Assembly: GCF_003231285.1 (NCBI RefSeq)
Contig: NZ_QKNS01000001.1
Coordinates: 620,001 to 684,000 of the forward strand
From: Hymenobacter sediminis
Lineage (GTDB): Bacteria; Bacteroidota; Bacteroidia; Cytophagales; Hymenobacteraceae
DNA length: 64,000 nucleotides
Reading direction: 5' to 3'
In this document: one piece after another, positions 25,010 through 34,063 of the stretch
How positions within the stretch are numbered: position 1 is the stretch's first letter
Layout: every line of letters starts with the position of its first letter
Notes under the pieces: model-generated
Database searches by the model: none
What the model saw: only the letters and a program-made list of their open reading frames with translations
What the model was told of the DNA's origin: nothing
Position numbers and translations under genes: made by a program

Positions 25010-25753
25010 ATGCTCAAGCTTTTGCAGTTTCTATTGGGGCCGCTATTGCTGGCTCTGCCATTGGTAAGCCAAGCACAGGATACAGAGCCGGTGACCGTGC
25101 CCCGGCAAGGCTCGCCCGGCCGGGAGGAGTATTCTGTTCTAAAAGCCGATTCTAAAATCAAGGAGGGAGCGTACCGATCCTACGGTGGTCGAAAAGGCAC
25201 AACACTGGTTATGAATGGCTTCTACATTGCCGGCCAGCAAGACAGCTTGTGGACGGCCTACGCCGACAACGGCAAAACGCTACGGTGGAAAGGCCGCTAC
25301 CGTCAGGGGCAGAAAGTCGGGGTGTGGGACTACTACAGTTCGGAAGGCAAACTGACCCAGCAGTACGACCATAGTAGCGGCAAGCTAGTTTTCAGCCTAC
25401 CAACGCCCCACTCGATGCGCGCAACGTTTCAGGCATTGAGCGAAGAAGAAATTACCTGTCCGCCCGTATACATCGGCGGTGAGGCGTTGTTGATGAGGAA
25501 CATAGGGATATCAGTTCGCTACCCCGCCGCGGCCTTGCGCAACCAGATAATGGGTGATGTGCGCGTAGGCTTCATCATTGATAAAGACGGAAATGCCTCC
25601 AACTACCGGGTGGTGCAGGGCCTGGGCTACGGCTGCGACGAAGAGGCCCTACGAGTGGTGAAGCTGATGACTAGTAACTGGATTCCTGCCTCAGCCAATG
25701 GCAAGCCGGTAGCCGCCGAATGTCAGCTACCGGTTAGCTACCGGCTTAAATAA
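25010..25753 (+). CDS. Exported protein with TonB C-terminal-like domain
   Basis: The 247-residue product starts MLKLLQFLLGPLLLALPLVSQAQ, a Sec signal peptide (hence the start at 25010, not 24983). The middle (~50-120) has MORN-like segments (GFYIAGQQDSLWTAY, GRYRQGQKVGVWDYY). The C-terminal ~95 residues resemble TonB_C: VRYPAAALRNQIMGDVRVGFIIDKDGNA, GCDEEALRVV, NWIPASANGKPV. There is no Pro-rich spacer or N-terminal membrane anchor of classical TonB, so the domain is probably used for periplasmic contacts. A bidirectional hairpin follows at 25752-25791. Confidence 0.7.
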   Translation: MLKLLQFLLGPLLLALPLVSQAQDTEPVTVPRQGSPGREEYSVLKADSKIKEGAYRSYGGRKGTTLVMNGFYIAGQQDSLWTAYADNGKTLRWKGRYRQGQKVGVWDYYSSEGKLTQQYDHSSGKLVFSLPTPHSMRATFQALSEEEITCPPVYIGGEALLMRNIGISVRYPAAALRNQIMGDVRVGFIIDKDGNASNYRVVQGLGYGCDEEALRVVKLMTSNWIPASANGKPVAAECQLPVSYRLK

Positions 25754-25791
25754 GTAAAAAGCCCGCTCTTTGCCGAGCGGGCTTTTTGCTT
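25752..25791. terminator. Bidirectional hairpin terminator
   Basis: A ~16-base near-perfect inverted repeat (25752-25767 and 25775-25791) between the convergent TonB-like and mfd genes, with A- and T-rich arms. Confidence 0.8.
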
Positions 25792-25809
25792 ATTTAGCAC
25801 TCATAGGAT

Positions 25810-28800
25810 TTATACCCCTACCTTCTCCTCACTGCCCAACTCGCTCAGGATGCGCTTGGCGGCCTGGACGTTTTTCACTTCCTCCACGGAGAGGATGAGC
25901 TGCTCCTTGCGCTCCTTCATGGAGGCGGAGCGGGGGTGGGTTTGCACGTAGCTGAGGATGTTGCCGAAGGTGTCGCTCTGGAAGTACCGCTCGTTGTTGT
26001 TGGCCGGGATGAAACCTTTCAGCAGGCCCTTCTTTAGCGTCAACTTCTCGAAGCCCACCTGGCAGGCTTGCCAGCGCAGGCGCACAATGTCGGCCAGTTG
26101 CTCCACTTCCTGGGGTAGGGGGCCGAAGCGGTCCGTCATGCCCGTAAGGATTTTGCGCAGGTCCTCGGGGCTTTTGGCCCTATCCAGCTTGCTATACAGC
26201 TGCAGGCGCTCCGATACGCTGCTCACGTAGGAATCGGGGATGAGGATTTGCAGGTCCGTTTCAATGTTGCACTCCTTGGGGCCGCTGGTGCCGGCCGCTT
26301 CCTGCAGGCGCTGGGTGGGGTCGCCGAGGAACAGGTCGCGGAACTCGGTTTCCTTCAGCTCCTGCACCGCCTCGTCCAGGATCTGGTGGTAGGTCTCGAA
26401 GCCCAGGTCGTTGATAAAGCCCGACTGCTCGCCACCCAGCAGGTTGCCCGCCCCCCGGATGTCCAGGTCGCGCATGGCCACGTTGAAGCCCGCGCCCAGG
26501 TCCGAGAATTCCTCCAGGGTGCTCAGGCGCTTGCGGGCGTCGGAAGGCAGGCCAGCCACCGGAGGCGTGAGCAGGTAGCAATAGGCCTTCTTGTTGGAGC
26601 GGCCCACCCGGCCCCGCATCTGGTGCAGGTCAGAAAGGCCGTGCATGTGGGCCCGGTTGATGATAATGGTGTTGGCGTTCGGGATATCCAGGCCGCTCTC
26701 AATGAGGGTGGTGCTCACCAGCACATCGTAGTCGCCGTCCACGAATTTCATCATGCGCTTTTCCAGCAAGTCGCCGTCCATTTGGCCGTGCACGTAGGTC
26801 ACGCGGGCATCGGGCACTAGGCGCAGAATCAGGTTGGCCTGCTCCTCAATGTCCTTCACGCGGTTGTGCACATAAAACACCTGCCCGCCCCGCTTTAGCT
26901 CGCGGGCAATGGCGTCGCGCACCAGGGCCTCATCGAAGACGTGCAACTCGGTTTGCACCGGCTGGCGGTTGGGTGGGGGGGTAGCAATAACCGACAGGTC
27001 GCGGGCGCCCATGAGCGAGAAGTGCAGGGTACGCGGAATAGGCGTGGCCGACAGGGTCAGCGTGTCCACGTTCACCTTCAGCTCCTTAAGCTTGTCCTTG
27101 GTTTTCACCCCGAACTTCTGCTCCTCGTCGATGATGAGCAGGCCCAGGTCCTTGAACTTCACATCCTTGTTCGTGAGGCGGTGCGTACCGATGAGGATGT
27201 CGGTTTTGCCCTCCGCCACGCGGCCCAGGGTTTCCTTGATCTGCTTGGTGGTCTTGAAGCGGTTCACGTACTCCACCGTCACGGGCAGGTTGCTGAGCCG
27301 CTCCCGGAAGGTTTTGTAGTGCTGCATGGCCAGAATGGTGGTAGGCACCAGCACGGCTACCTGCTTGCCATCGGCTACGGCCTTAAACGCCGCCCGAATG
27401 GCTACTTCCGTCTTGCCGAAGCCCACGTCGCCGCACACGAGGCGGTCCATGGGGTGGGGCACCTCCATGTCGCGCTTCACATCTTCGGTGGCCTTGGCCT
27501 GGTCGGGGGTGTCCTCGTAGATGAACGACGACTCCAGCTCGGCCTGCATAAACGAGTCGTGAGCGAAGGCGTGGCCGGGCGCGGTTTTGCGCTTGGCGTA
27601 CAGCCGGATCAGCTCGGCCGCAATGTCCTTCACCTTCTTCTTTACCGACTTCTTCTTGTTTTCCCACTCCGGCGAGCCCAGCTTGCTCATGGTGGGCGGC
27701 GTACCCTCGGCCCCGCTGTACTTGGCAATTTTGTGCAGGGCGTGGATGCTCACCGTCAGCACGTCGTCGTCGCGGTACACCAGCCGGATGGCTTCCTGCA
27801 CCCGGTCGTTGATTTCTACCTGCGTGAGGCCCGCAAAGCGCGCAATGCCGTAGTCCTGGTGCACCACGTAGTCGCCGGGTACCAGGGTGCGCAGCTCCTT
27901 CAGGGTCAGGGCCTTTTTCTTCGAGAACTTCCTACCCTCTTGGGCGCGGTAAAACCGCTCGAACAGCTGGTGGTCGGTGTACACCACCAGTTTCAGGTTT
28001 TCGTCGATGAAGCCCTCGCGCAAGCCCAGCAGCATGTGCTGAAACTGCACGTTGTTGTCCAGCTCATCGAAGATGGTGCGCAGGCGGTCGGCCTGGCGGA
28101 CCTGCTCGGCGGCAATAATATTGGTGTAGCCCTTCGCCTGGTTGTCGTGCAGGTTCTTGACGATGCGGTTGAAGTCCTTGTTGAAGCTGGGCTGTGGCTT
28201 GGTAGTGAACTGGAATTCCTCAGCGCCCTTGAAGTAAAACCGCTTGCCAAACTCCACCACCGGAAAACCCTCCAGCAGCTTCTTGAACGTCTTGCCCGAT
28301 TCAAACAAATCGGCGGGCTTGCTCACTACCTGGGTGCCGCCCGCTACCTCCAGCAGTTCCTTGAAACCCGCTTCGGCCTTGTCAAACGACTCATCCACCA
28401 CATCCAGGGTCTGGCGCACGTCCTTGGCCCAGATGCAGGTGTTCTTCGGGATGAAGTCCAGGAAGGCCTCCCGCGTTTCCTGCAGCAGCTTGGTTTGCAC
28501 GTTCGGGATGATGCTCACCTGCTGGCGCTTCTCTACCGAGAGCTGGCTTTCCGGGTCAAATGTCCGGATGGTTTCCACCTCATCCCCGAACAGCTCGATG
28601 CGGTAAGGCAGCTCGTTGGCGTAGGAGAAAATATCCACGATGCCGCCGCGCACCGCAAACTGTCCCGCCTCATACACAAAGTCCGTCCGGTCAAAGTCGT
28701 ACTCCGCCAGCATGTCGCTGATGAAGTTCACGTCCAGCTTGTCGCCCACTTTCACCACAAAGGTGTTGGCCACCAGGCTTTTCTTGTTGATAACCTTCTC

Positions 28801-29337
28801 GAACAGCGCCTCGGGGTAGGTCACGATAAGCGCTCCGCCCGTACCCGGCACCGGCCGGGGGGCAGCGTCCTCCGCTTCGCCTGAGTCGCCGGAGCCCAGG
28901 CCAGCCAGCGGCGAAACCGGCGTAGTGCCGGCTGCGGCCGCCGCTTCCCGCCGGGCCGTGTTCAGGCGGTTGAGCACTTCAGCCCGCATCAACACGTTGG
29001 CGTTTTCCGTCTCGTCGAAGCGGTAGGGATGCTTGTAGGAGCTCGGGAACAGCAACACCTCGGGCCCGTCGGGGAGCAGGCTTTGCAGGTCGGCCAGGAA
29101 GTAGGCGGCTTCCTCCTTATCGTGCAGAATGAACAGGTGAGAAAGCGGCCCGTGCGTGACGGCCGCCGCCACCACCGCATCCTGGCTGCCTACCAGGCCG
29201 CGCAGTTGCAGGCGCAGGTCGGCGCTGCGGCTTTGGTCGGGGGTAGCGGCGGGTTTGGCTGCCCCGTGCAAGCGAGCCGACAGAATCTGTACGTCGGTAT
29301 CGAGGCGGTATAGACGAAGGAAATCGGAGACTTTCAA
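25810..29337 (-). CDS. mfd: Transcription-repair coupling factor Mfd
   Basis: An 1175-residue protein of normal length for Mfd. It has an N-terminal UvrB-like region, a CarD-like RNA polymerase-interaction region (LVPGDYVVHQDYGIARFAGL, ~490), and the SF2 translocase with Walker A GDVGFGKTEVA, DEEQ-box LLIIDEEQKFG, SATPIPRT and the motif with RGRVGRS. The C-terminal TRCF domain has EMTDRFGP-like segments. It removes stalled RNA polymerase and recruits UvrA. Minus strand; a TACCTTTG -7 element lies at 29363-29370, ~26 bases before the start. A 647-codon antisense frame inside it is a shadow. Confidence 0.95.
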   Translation of the reverse strand: MKVSDFLRLYRLDTDVQILSARLHGAAKPAATPDQSRSADLRLQLRGLVGSQDAVVAAAVTHGPLSHLFILHDKEEAAYFLADLQSLLPDGPEVLLFPSSYKHPYRFDETENANVLMRAEVLNRLNTARREAAAAAGTTPVSPLAGLGSGDSGEAEDAAPRPVPGTGGALIVTYPEALFEKVINKKSLVANTFVVKVGDKLDVNFISDMLAEYDFDRTDFVYEAGQFAVRGGIVDIFSYANELPYRIELFGDEVETIRTFDPESQLSVEKRQQVSIIPNVQTKLLQETREAFLDFIPKNTCIWAKDVRQTLDVVDESFDKAEAGFKELLEVAGGTQVVSKPADLFESGKTFKKLLEGFPVVEFGKRFYFKGAEEFQFTTKPQPSFNKDFNRIVKNLHDNQAKGYTNIIAAEQVRQADRLRTIFDELDNNVQFQHMLLGLREGFIDENLKLVVYTDHQLFERFYRAQEGRKFSKKKALTLKELRTLVPGDYVVHQDYGIARFAGLTQVEINDRVQEAIRLVYRDDDVLTVSIHALHKIAKYSGAEGTPPTMSKLGSPEWENKKKSVKKKVKDIAAELIRLYAKRKTAPGHAFAHDSFMQAELESSFIYEDTPDQAKATEDVKRDMEVPHPMDRLVCGDVGFGKTEVAIRAAFKAVADGKQVAVLVPTTILAMQHYKTFRERLSNLPVTVEYVNRFKTTKQIKETLGRVAEGKTDILIGTHRLTNKDVKFKDLGLLIIDEEQKFGVKTKDKLKELKVNVDTLTLSATPIPRTLHFSLMGARDLSVIATPPPNRQPVQTELHVFDEALVRDAIARELKRGGQVFYVHNRVKDIEEQANLILRLVPDARVTYVHGQMDGDLLEKRMMKFVDGDYDVLVSTTLIESGLDIPNANTIIINRAHMHGLSDLHQMRGRVGRSNKKAYCYLLTPPVAGLPSDARKRLSTLEEFSDLGAGFNVAMRDLDIRGAGNLLGGEQSGFINDLGFETYHQILDEAVQELKETEFRDLFLGDPTQRLQEAAGTSGPKECNIETDLQILIPDSYVSSVSERLQLYSKLDRAKSPEDLRKILTGMTDRFGPLPQEVEQLADIVRLRWQACQVGFEKLTLKKGLLKGFIPANNNERYFQSDTFGNILSYVQTHPRSASMKERKEQLILSVEEVKNVQAAKRILSELGSEEKVGV

Positions 29338-29362
29338 AACGGGTATCGGCTAGGGAGGGAGG

Positions 29363-29370
29363 CAAAGGTA
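29363..29370 (-). promoter_or_regulatory. Bacteroidota -7 element (TACCTTTG) before mfd
   Basis: The minus strand reads TACCTTTG, a full match to TAnnTTTG, 26 bases upstream of the mfd start codon. No good -33 TTG was found at the expected distance. Confidence 0.5.
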
Positions 29371-29538
29371 GAAGCCCGGCCGAATGAAAATCCGGTCGGG
29401 CGAAGTCTGAGCACGGGGCTTAAGAAGCCGCGCTAGTCAATACCGCCGCCGCGCCCTGAAAGTTTCCGACACATTTTGGTAACACTCCCGTATCTTCCCA
29501 CTTCACGCAGTACAAGTAGCCCCGGTGGGTGTAAGGCT

Positions 29539-29751
29539 ATGACGGACAAGCAACAGGACAGTGGCTCGGAGGAGTGGGACAACCTCCTGAGCCATCTGCG
29601 CCAGATTCGGGAACAAGTGCGCCAGCAAGGCCCCTTACCCGACCACGAGAAACAGGAAATTACCAACGCTTTTCACCGCGGCCTGGAGCTGCTGGAAAAC
29701 CAGGTTCGTGATATGGAGGGCGGCCTGCGGGGCAGTTCCGGCCGGTGGTGA
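29539..29751 (+). CDS. Small hypothetical protein
   Basis: A 70-residue acidic protein. I take ATG 29539 (MTDKQQDSGSEEWDNLLSHL) rather than the GTG-type start at 29476. It is largely amphipathic helix (WDNLLSHLRQIREQVRQQG, KQEITNAFHRGLELLENQVRDME), compatible with a helical bundle or coiled coil. It ends in a Gly-rich tail. No family recognised; expression not confirmed. Confidence 0.5.
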   Translation: MTDKQQDSGSEEWDNLLSHLRQIREQVRQQGPLPDHEKQEITNAFHRGLELLENQVRDMEGGLRGSSGRW

Positions 29752-30028
29752 GGGGTAGGAAGTTGGGCAGAACAAGTCAGAGCTAGCTTCCTTCTTTGGA
29801 TAAGGAGGGGTTGGGGCTGGTTGATGGGGTAGAAACGACCTATTGACTATAGGTGCTAGTTCTAATCTTCAACCACCTTCTACCCCACGCCGACTGAGGC
29901 CCGGAATCATCTGAGGAAGGGAGCTGAGTTCTGGTTGTAGTTAGGTAGTCAGAAGAATTAGCAGGAATGGTGCATTCACGCTACCGGCGGCGGTATCTTC
30001 GCAGCTTATTCTCTTCTATCTTTTTCTA

Positions 30029-30769
30029 GTGCGCGGTTCTTCTCACTTGGCCATTGGCTTAATTACCGGTGTGGCCGTAGCAGGCCTTGTGCCGGGTATA
30101 GCGTTTTCGCCGGCAGGTATTGCCCTGGCGGGCTTCTCGTCCCTTGCTCCTGACCTCGACCACCCCGGTTCCCGCCTTAGCAAACGCCTGGGGTTTGCCC
30201 AGAACTACGTGCGCTGGGCTTTTGTAGCAGTAGCGGCCGGACTAGCCCTGTACACTCACTTTCAGCTCCCGCCCGGACCCGACCGGCGCATGGGTTTCAC
30301 GGCGGCGCTAGCGTTCGGCCTCATTGGGGCTGCCATGCAGGGCGACTCTACCCGCAAGCTGGCACTTATGTTCACGGGCCTGTGCACGGTAGTAGCCGGC
30401 CTGTACACCGGCTTTGTGTGGCTGAGTATGTTGGGCCTGTTTGTGGCCGTAGCCCCCTACACCTCCCACCGCTCCTGGACGCACACGCTCTGGGCTGCCG
30501 GCTTCTGGACCTACATTGGGCATCTGGCCAACCAGGGCTTGGGCTGGCACGGCGTGGCTTGGTTTGCGGGCGGCGGATACGTGTCGCACCTGCTAGCCGA
30601 TACGCTGACCAAAGCTGGCGTGAAATGGCTGATGCCCCTCACCGACCTGACGCTGAAAATCCCACTGATCCGGACGGGCTCCAAAAGCGGCAACTTTCTG
30701 GAGGTAGCTATTTGCGTGGGCTATGGGCTGCTGGTGCTGGGGCTGGTAGTAGGCAAGCTAAGTTTTTAG
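30029..30769 (+). CDS. Membrane-bound metal-dependent hydrolase (YdjM/DUF457-like)
   Basis: A 246-residue multi-helix protein with a GTG start. The YdjM/DUF457 signatures are visible: RGSSHLAIGLITGVAVAG at the N-terminus, SLAPDLDHPGSRLSKR (metal-binding Asp-x-Asp-His), and SHRSWTHTLWAAGFW in the middle with conserved His. Membrane segments lie near 8-28, 65-85, 92-115, 125-150 and the C-terminus. Such proteins are predicted inner-membrane metal hydrolases whose substrate is unknown. Confidence 0.8.
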   Translation: MRGSSHLAIGLITGVAVAGLVPGIAFSPAGIALAGFSSLAPDLDHPGSRLSKRLGFAQNYVRWAFVAVAAGLALYTHFQLPPGPDRRMGFTAALAFGLIGAAMQGDSTRKLALMFTGLCTVVAGLYTGFVWLSMLGLFVAVAPYTSHRSWTHTLWAAGFWTYIGHLANQGLGWHGVAWFAGGGYVSHLLADTLTKAGVKWLMPLTDLTLKIPLIRTGSKSGNFLEVAICVGYGLLVLGLVVGKLSF

Positions 30770-31363
30770 GTTTAAGTAGCCGTCTGGCAACCCTTACGTG
30801 CTGTAGTTTGTCTGTTATATGATTAGCTTGAGCGATGTGCGGGTCTTGTCAGACGAAATTACCGCGCCCGGTACCGCTTCCTGGTTACCTTTGGCGTATA
30901 CCAACTCCAATTGTGTTGTAGGATTTATAAAAGAAGCCTGCTACCTAAGAAGTCTGGTTGGTCTGCCTGGTGCAGCACCTCAACTTTGGCAACAAGGGCT
31001 AAAATTTGTACTTATCGGATTCGTATAAAGCATATATATATCATAATATTGTAGCAACATATCGTCAGCCTTCCGAGCTCGTCAAGCAAGTAAAGGCTTG
31101 ACTGTAAGAAGCCATAGGTTATTCCTGCACTCTTCTGATCCGGAAATTAGGCCGGATAGTGTTATTGCATTCTTCGTCTATATTTCTATCCATTAACCCC
31201 TCATAACGCCATGCTATAAAACCTGTGCCTATCCCGAATATTGCACTTCTGTAAAACCGACAACTTGTATCTTTGGACTGGACCACGCCCTGCGTGTATC
31301 CTACCGAACCAACCTACCCGCTCTTACTCACACACACCTTTTTGCGCTCAACCCGTTTCCTGT
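30770..31363. other. Long AT-rich intergenic region before the NYN gene
   Basis: About 590 bases. The only frame is a 69-codon plus-strand one (30819-31028) with no motif, which I do not call a gene. The 31000-31250 part is AT-rich. A promoter-like TTG (31241-31243) and TATCTTTG (31268-31275) lie just before the NYN gene. Confidence 0.4.
31241..31275 (+). promoter_or_regulatory. Bacteroidota-type promoter of the NYN/cold-shock gene
   Basis: TTG at 31241-31243, 24-base spacer (slightly long) and a full TAnnTTTG match, TATCTTTG, at 31268-31275. It lies ~90 bases before the start codon at 31364. Confidence 0.45.
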
Positions 31364-32365
31364 ATGAACCAGATGAATAGCCCCCTGATTAGGATCGGCG
31401 TCTTCTATGACGGCAATTATTTCCTAAAGATCAGTGATTACTACTACTTCCAGCATGACCGTAAGGCCCGTATTAGCCTGGAAGGTCTCCATGAATTTAT
31501 CCGTCACCAAGTAGCTGAAGAAGAAGACGTAGATCTGCGTCTGAGCCAAATTATCGACTCACACTTCTTCCGCGGCCGTTTATCTGCCACCGAAGCCCGC
31601 GACAAAGACCGTCTGTTCCACGACCGTCTGCTCGATGATATTCTGATGAACATGGGCATTACCACCCACTACATGCCCCTGAAAACGCGCGATGGCCGTT
31701 TGCAGGAAAAAGGCATTGATGTGTGGCTGTCTCTGGAAGCTCTGGAACTAGCTATCCACAAGAGCTTCGATGTGGTAGTGCTTATTGCTGGCGACTCTGA
31801 CTACGCTCCCCTGATCAAGAAGCTGAACACCGTGGGCACCCGCGTGATGCTGCTGAACTGGGACTTCAAATACACCGACTTCAAAGGCGAAAACCGCGTA
31901 ACCCGTGCTTCGCAGCAGCTGCTGGAGCAGGCTACCTACCCCGTGCAGATGCACGACATCATCGATCAGGGCATCAACGCCGGCGACGAGCTGATTGAGG
32001 CCATGTTCGTGAATACGCCCGAGCCGGCTGCTTTCCCCGCTGCTCCTAAGCCCGTGCGCCCCACTGGCCCCACGGCAGCTGGCCCAGTAGGCACGGTAGG
32101 CATCAGCACCATCAAAAACCTGAAGAACGGCTTCGGTTTCGTGGTAATGCCCCCGAACAACCTGTTCTTCAGCTACGCTGATATGGCCGAAGGTGACTTC
32201 AACGACCTGCGTGAAGGCGACTGGGTAGAGTTTACGGTGGGCCGTAATCACCGCGACGAAGACTGCGCCCGCAACGTACGCAAAGTAGAAGCCCCCGAGA
32301 TGGAGGAAGGAGATGAATACGACGAGCACGAACACGAGTCGGCCAGCTCGCCCGAACGCCTCTAA
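31364..32365 (+). CDS. NYN-domain (LabA/DUF88-like) RNase-type protein with C-terminal cold-shock domain
   Basis: A 333-residue protein. ATG 31364 (MNQMNSPLIRIGVFYDGNYF) is chosen over 31241 because the upstream residues look like untranslated leader. The NYN domain (~8-190) has FYDGNYF (first Asp), KGIDVWLSLEAL and LIAGDSDYAPLIKKL, the acidic-site pattern of PIN-like NYN nucleases. A Pro-rich linker (~220-245) leads to a cold-shock-like OB fold (ISTIKNLKNGFGFVVM, LFFSYADM, REGDWVEFTVG), then an acidic tail. The layout suggests an RNA-binding nuclease. Terminator hairpin at 32397. Confidence 0.8.
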   Translation: MNQMNSPLIRIGVFYDGNYFLKISDYYYFQHDRKARISLEGLHEFIRHQVAEEEDVDLRLSQIIDSHFFRGRLSATEARDKDRLFHDRLLDDILMNMGITTHYMPLKTRDGRLQEKGIDVWLSLEALELAIHKSFDVVVLIAGDSDYAPLIKKLNTVGTRVMLLNWDFKYTDFKGENRVTRASQQLLEQATYPVQMHDIIDQGINAGDELIEAMFVNTPEPAAFPAAPKPVRPTGPTAAGPVGTVGISTIKNLKNGFGFVVMPPNNLFFSYADMAEGDFNDLREGDWVEFTVGRNHRDEDCARNVRKVEAPEMEEGDEYDEHEHESASSPERL

Positions 32366-32396
32366 TACCCTTTAGTTTTTCGGTTCGGTCGCTCCA

Positions 32397-32441
32397 AAGC
32401 CGCCGGACAGCCCGCTTGTGAGTCGGGCTGTTCGGCGGCTT
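32397..32441 (+). terminator. Hairpin terminator after the NYN gene
   Basis: An 18-base stem (32397-32414 and 32424-32441, one G-U type pair) with a 9-base loop, 31 bases past the stop; T-rich sequence follows. Confidence 0.6.
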
Positions 32442-32552
32442 CCGTTTTAGGGGAAGCGGTGAAACGGTAAACTTCCATTCAGACGGCGCGAGTGGCGCAA
32501 GCAAGCCCGGCGGAGCGGCACGCCGGTAGGTGGAGACGTGGCGATAATGATT

Positions 32553-32611
32553 AAACCCTTAACAAGGCAACATTTGCCGTTCAATGACAGGCATTGCCTT
32601 ATTAAGGGTTT
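32553..32611. repeat. Long imperfect inverted repeat
   Basis: Left arm 32553-32570 and right arm 32594-32611 pair over 18 bases with one mismatch. The 23-base loop has a further 4-base inner stem (TGCC/GGCA). It is separate from the terminator at 32397 and is not followed by a gene start. It could be a structured 3' end, a REP/MITE-like remnant, or the terminator of the minus-strand thioesterase gene. Confidence 0.55.
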
Positions 32612-32684
32612 GAGCAGATAACAGGGGTAGGCCAGCTACCAATGCCACACCCCACCGGAGACTCTGAACGGCAAGCTCACCATC

Positions 32685-33155
32685 TTACTTCTCGGCAGGA
32701 AACAGCAGGTTGTGGAAGTCGCGCTTGGTGGCGGGGTAGCGGTTGAAGGTGCCCATGCCGCGGGCCACCAACAGGTTGTCGCGGGTGGGGCAGGTGATGA
32801 AGGCACTACTTACGATGAGCGTTTTGCCGTTGTGCTCTACTACCCCGTGGGCCACCAGCGCATCGTGCAGGCGTACGGGGTGGAGGTAGTTGATTTTGAA
32901 CTCCACAGTCGATACCAACTCGCCAGCAGTAAAAGCCAAAGACAAAGCCGCCGCGCCTAGAGTAGCATCCATTAGCCCGGCCAGCACCCCGCCGTGGCAG
33001 GTGCCTGGTGAGGAAAGATGCTCGTCGCGCACGGTCATGGTGTAGCGCACGTCGCCGGGCTGGTCTACGGCTAGGTCCATGCCATTGGTGCGGCCGTAGT
33101 GGTTCATTTGGTTGTAGATGGCAATAAGGGCAGGTACATCGGGGGTGGGCTGCAT
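32685..33155 (-). CDS. PaaI-family hot-dog thioesterase
   Basis: A 156-residue hot-dog-fold acyl-CoA thioesterase. It contains GTCHGGVLAGLMDATLGAAA, the catalytic HGG.....D helix signature, followed by VSTVEFKINYLHPV and strands near LIVSSAFIT. It hydrolyses acyl-CoA thioesters in the cytoplasm; the chain specificity is unknown. Divergent from the DUF962 gene across a ~60-base promoter region. Confidence 0.85.
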   Translation of the reverse strand: MQPTPDVPALIAIYNQMNHYGRTNGMDLAVDQPGDVRYTMTVRDEHLSSPGTCHGGVLAGLMDATLGAAALSLAFTAGELVSTVEFKINYLHPVRLHDALVAHGVVEHNGKTLIVSSAFITCPTRDNLLVARGMGTFNRYPATKRDFHNLLFPAEK

Positions 33156-33169
33156 GGAGAGAGGAAGAG

Positions 33170-33201
33170 TTGGAATAGCCGTAAAAGGTAAAGTACTTTA
33201 G
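33170..33201 (+). promoter_or_regulatory. Promoter candidate for the DUF962 gene
   Basis: TTG at 33170-33172 and TACTTTAG at 33194-33201 (one mismatch to TAnnTTTG), 21-base spacing, ending ~15 bases before the start codon. Confidence 0.35.
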
Positions 33202-33216
33202 AGAAACCCCACGACC

Positions 33217-33519
33217 ATGCCTACCTACGCCTCCTTCGCCGACTTCTACCCCTACTATCTGCGCGAGCATCAGCAGCGCGGCACTCGCATTCTGCATTTT
33301 ATTGGCACCTCGCTGTTTCTGGTGGGGGTAGGGCTGGCGCTGGTGTGGGCTAGGCCATTGCTGGTGTTGGCGGGGGTAGTAGCGGCTTATGGGTTTGCCT
33401 GGGTGGGGCACTTCTTTGTAGAGCATAACCGCCCGGCCACCTTCCAGCACCCCTGGCTTTCCCTGCGCGGCGACTTTCAGCTGTACTGGGATTTGCTGCG
33501 GGGCAAGGAGAAATTCTGA
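33217..33519 (+). CDS. DUF962 (Mpo1-like) membrane protein
   Basis: A 100-residue protein with the DUF962 layout: FYPYYLREHQQRGTRILHFIGT, two hydrophobic helices at ~28-45 and 50-65, then WVGHFFVEHNRPATFQHPW and a C-terminal SLRGDFQLYWDLL. The paired His residues (LREHQ..., HFIGT, GHFFVEHN) are the conserved feature. Yeast Mpo1 is a 2-hydroxy fatty acid dioxygenase of this family; the bacterial role is not known. Confidence 0.85.
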   Translation: MPTYASFADFYPYYLREHQQRGTRILHFIGTSLFLVGVGLALVWARPLLVLAGVVAAYGFAWVGHFFVEHNRPATFQHPWLSLRGDFQLYWDLLRGKEKF

Positions 33520-33536
33520 CTGGCAGCCCCGCGCGG

Positions 33537-33977
33537 CTACAGCGCCCGCCGCATCAGGAAGTGTGGAATAGTGCCGAACAGCGTGTGGGAGGGCGCCACC
33601 ACCGCATAGCCCAGGCGCTGGTAAAACGGTACAGCCTGCTCACGGGCGTGCAAAACCACCTCAGTAAAGCCCTGGCCACGGGCAGCGGTTTCCAGATACT
33701 CCAGCACCTGCCGCCCCACGCCGCGCCCTTGCCAGGCGGGGTGCACGGCCATAAACCGAACCTGCCCCTGGCCGGGGCCGGATGGGTGCAGCCGCCCTAC
33801 CCCCGCCGCGAAGCCTTCCGGGGCCAGGAGCAAGGCATGAGTGGTGGTAGGGTCCTGGTCATCGTTGGCTTGCTCTGAGCCCTCGGGCTGCTGCCAGGGC
33901 TGGCGGAGCACTTCGTAGCGGAGGCGGTAGTAGGCGGCCCATTCGGCTGGAGTTTGGGGGGTAGTAATGGCTGGCAT
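33537..33977 (-). CDS. GNAT N-acetyltransferase
   Basis: A 146-residue protein starting at 33977 (MPAITTPQTPAEWAAYYRLRYEVLRQPW). It contains VRFMAVHPAWQGRGVGRQVLEYLE, the acetyl-CoA binding motif A (R/Q-x-x-G-x-G/A), then EVVLHAREQAVPFYQRLGYAVV (motif B). It resembles ElaA/YjcF-type GNAT proteins. The acceptor is unknown. The upstream 18 residues of the longest frame are not needed. Confidence 0.85.
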   Translation of the reverse strand: MPAITTPQTPAEWAAYYRLRYEVLRQPWQQPEGSEQANDDQDPTTTHALLLAPEGFAAGVGRLHPSGPGQGQVRFMAVHPAWQGRGVGRQVLEYLETAARGQGFTEVVLHAREQAVPFYQRLGYAVVAPSHTLFGTIPHFLMRRAL

Positions 33978-34063
33978 GGGTAGGGAGCAGATGACTGCCG
34001 CCAAGATACCCAGAAGCCGCCGGCAACTCATGGCTCGGCAGTTTCAGCATTTCAGGGCCTCCT

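Larger units (their letters stand above)
32366..32684. other. Intergenic region with two stem-loops
   Basis: About 320 bases between convergent genes. It holds a probable terminator at 32397-32441 and a separate 18-base inverted repeat at 32553-32611. No gene found. Confidence 0.5.

Noticed and set aside
26941..28884. A 647-codon plus-strand frame inside mfd
   Set aside because: It is antisense to a clear Mfd coding region, has a composition typical of GC-rich shadow frames (His/Val/Leu/Gln-rich), and has no start context or motif.
30819..31028. 69-codon frame before the NYN gene
   Set aside because: No motif, mixed composition, and no clear promoter or ribosome-binding signal.
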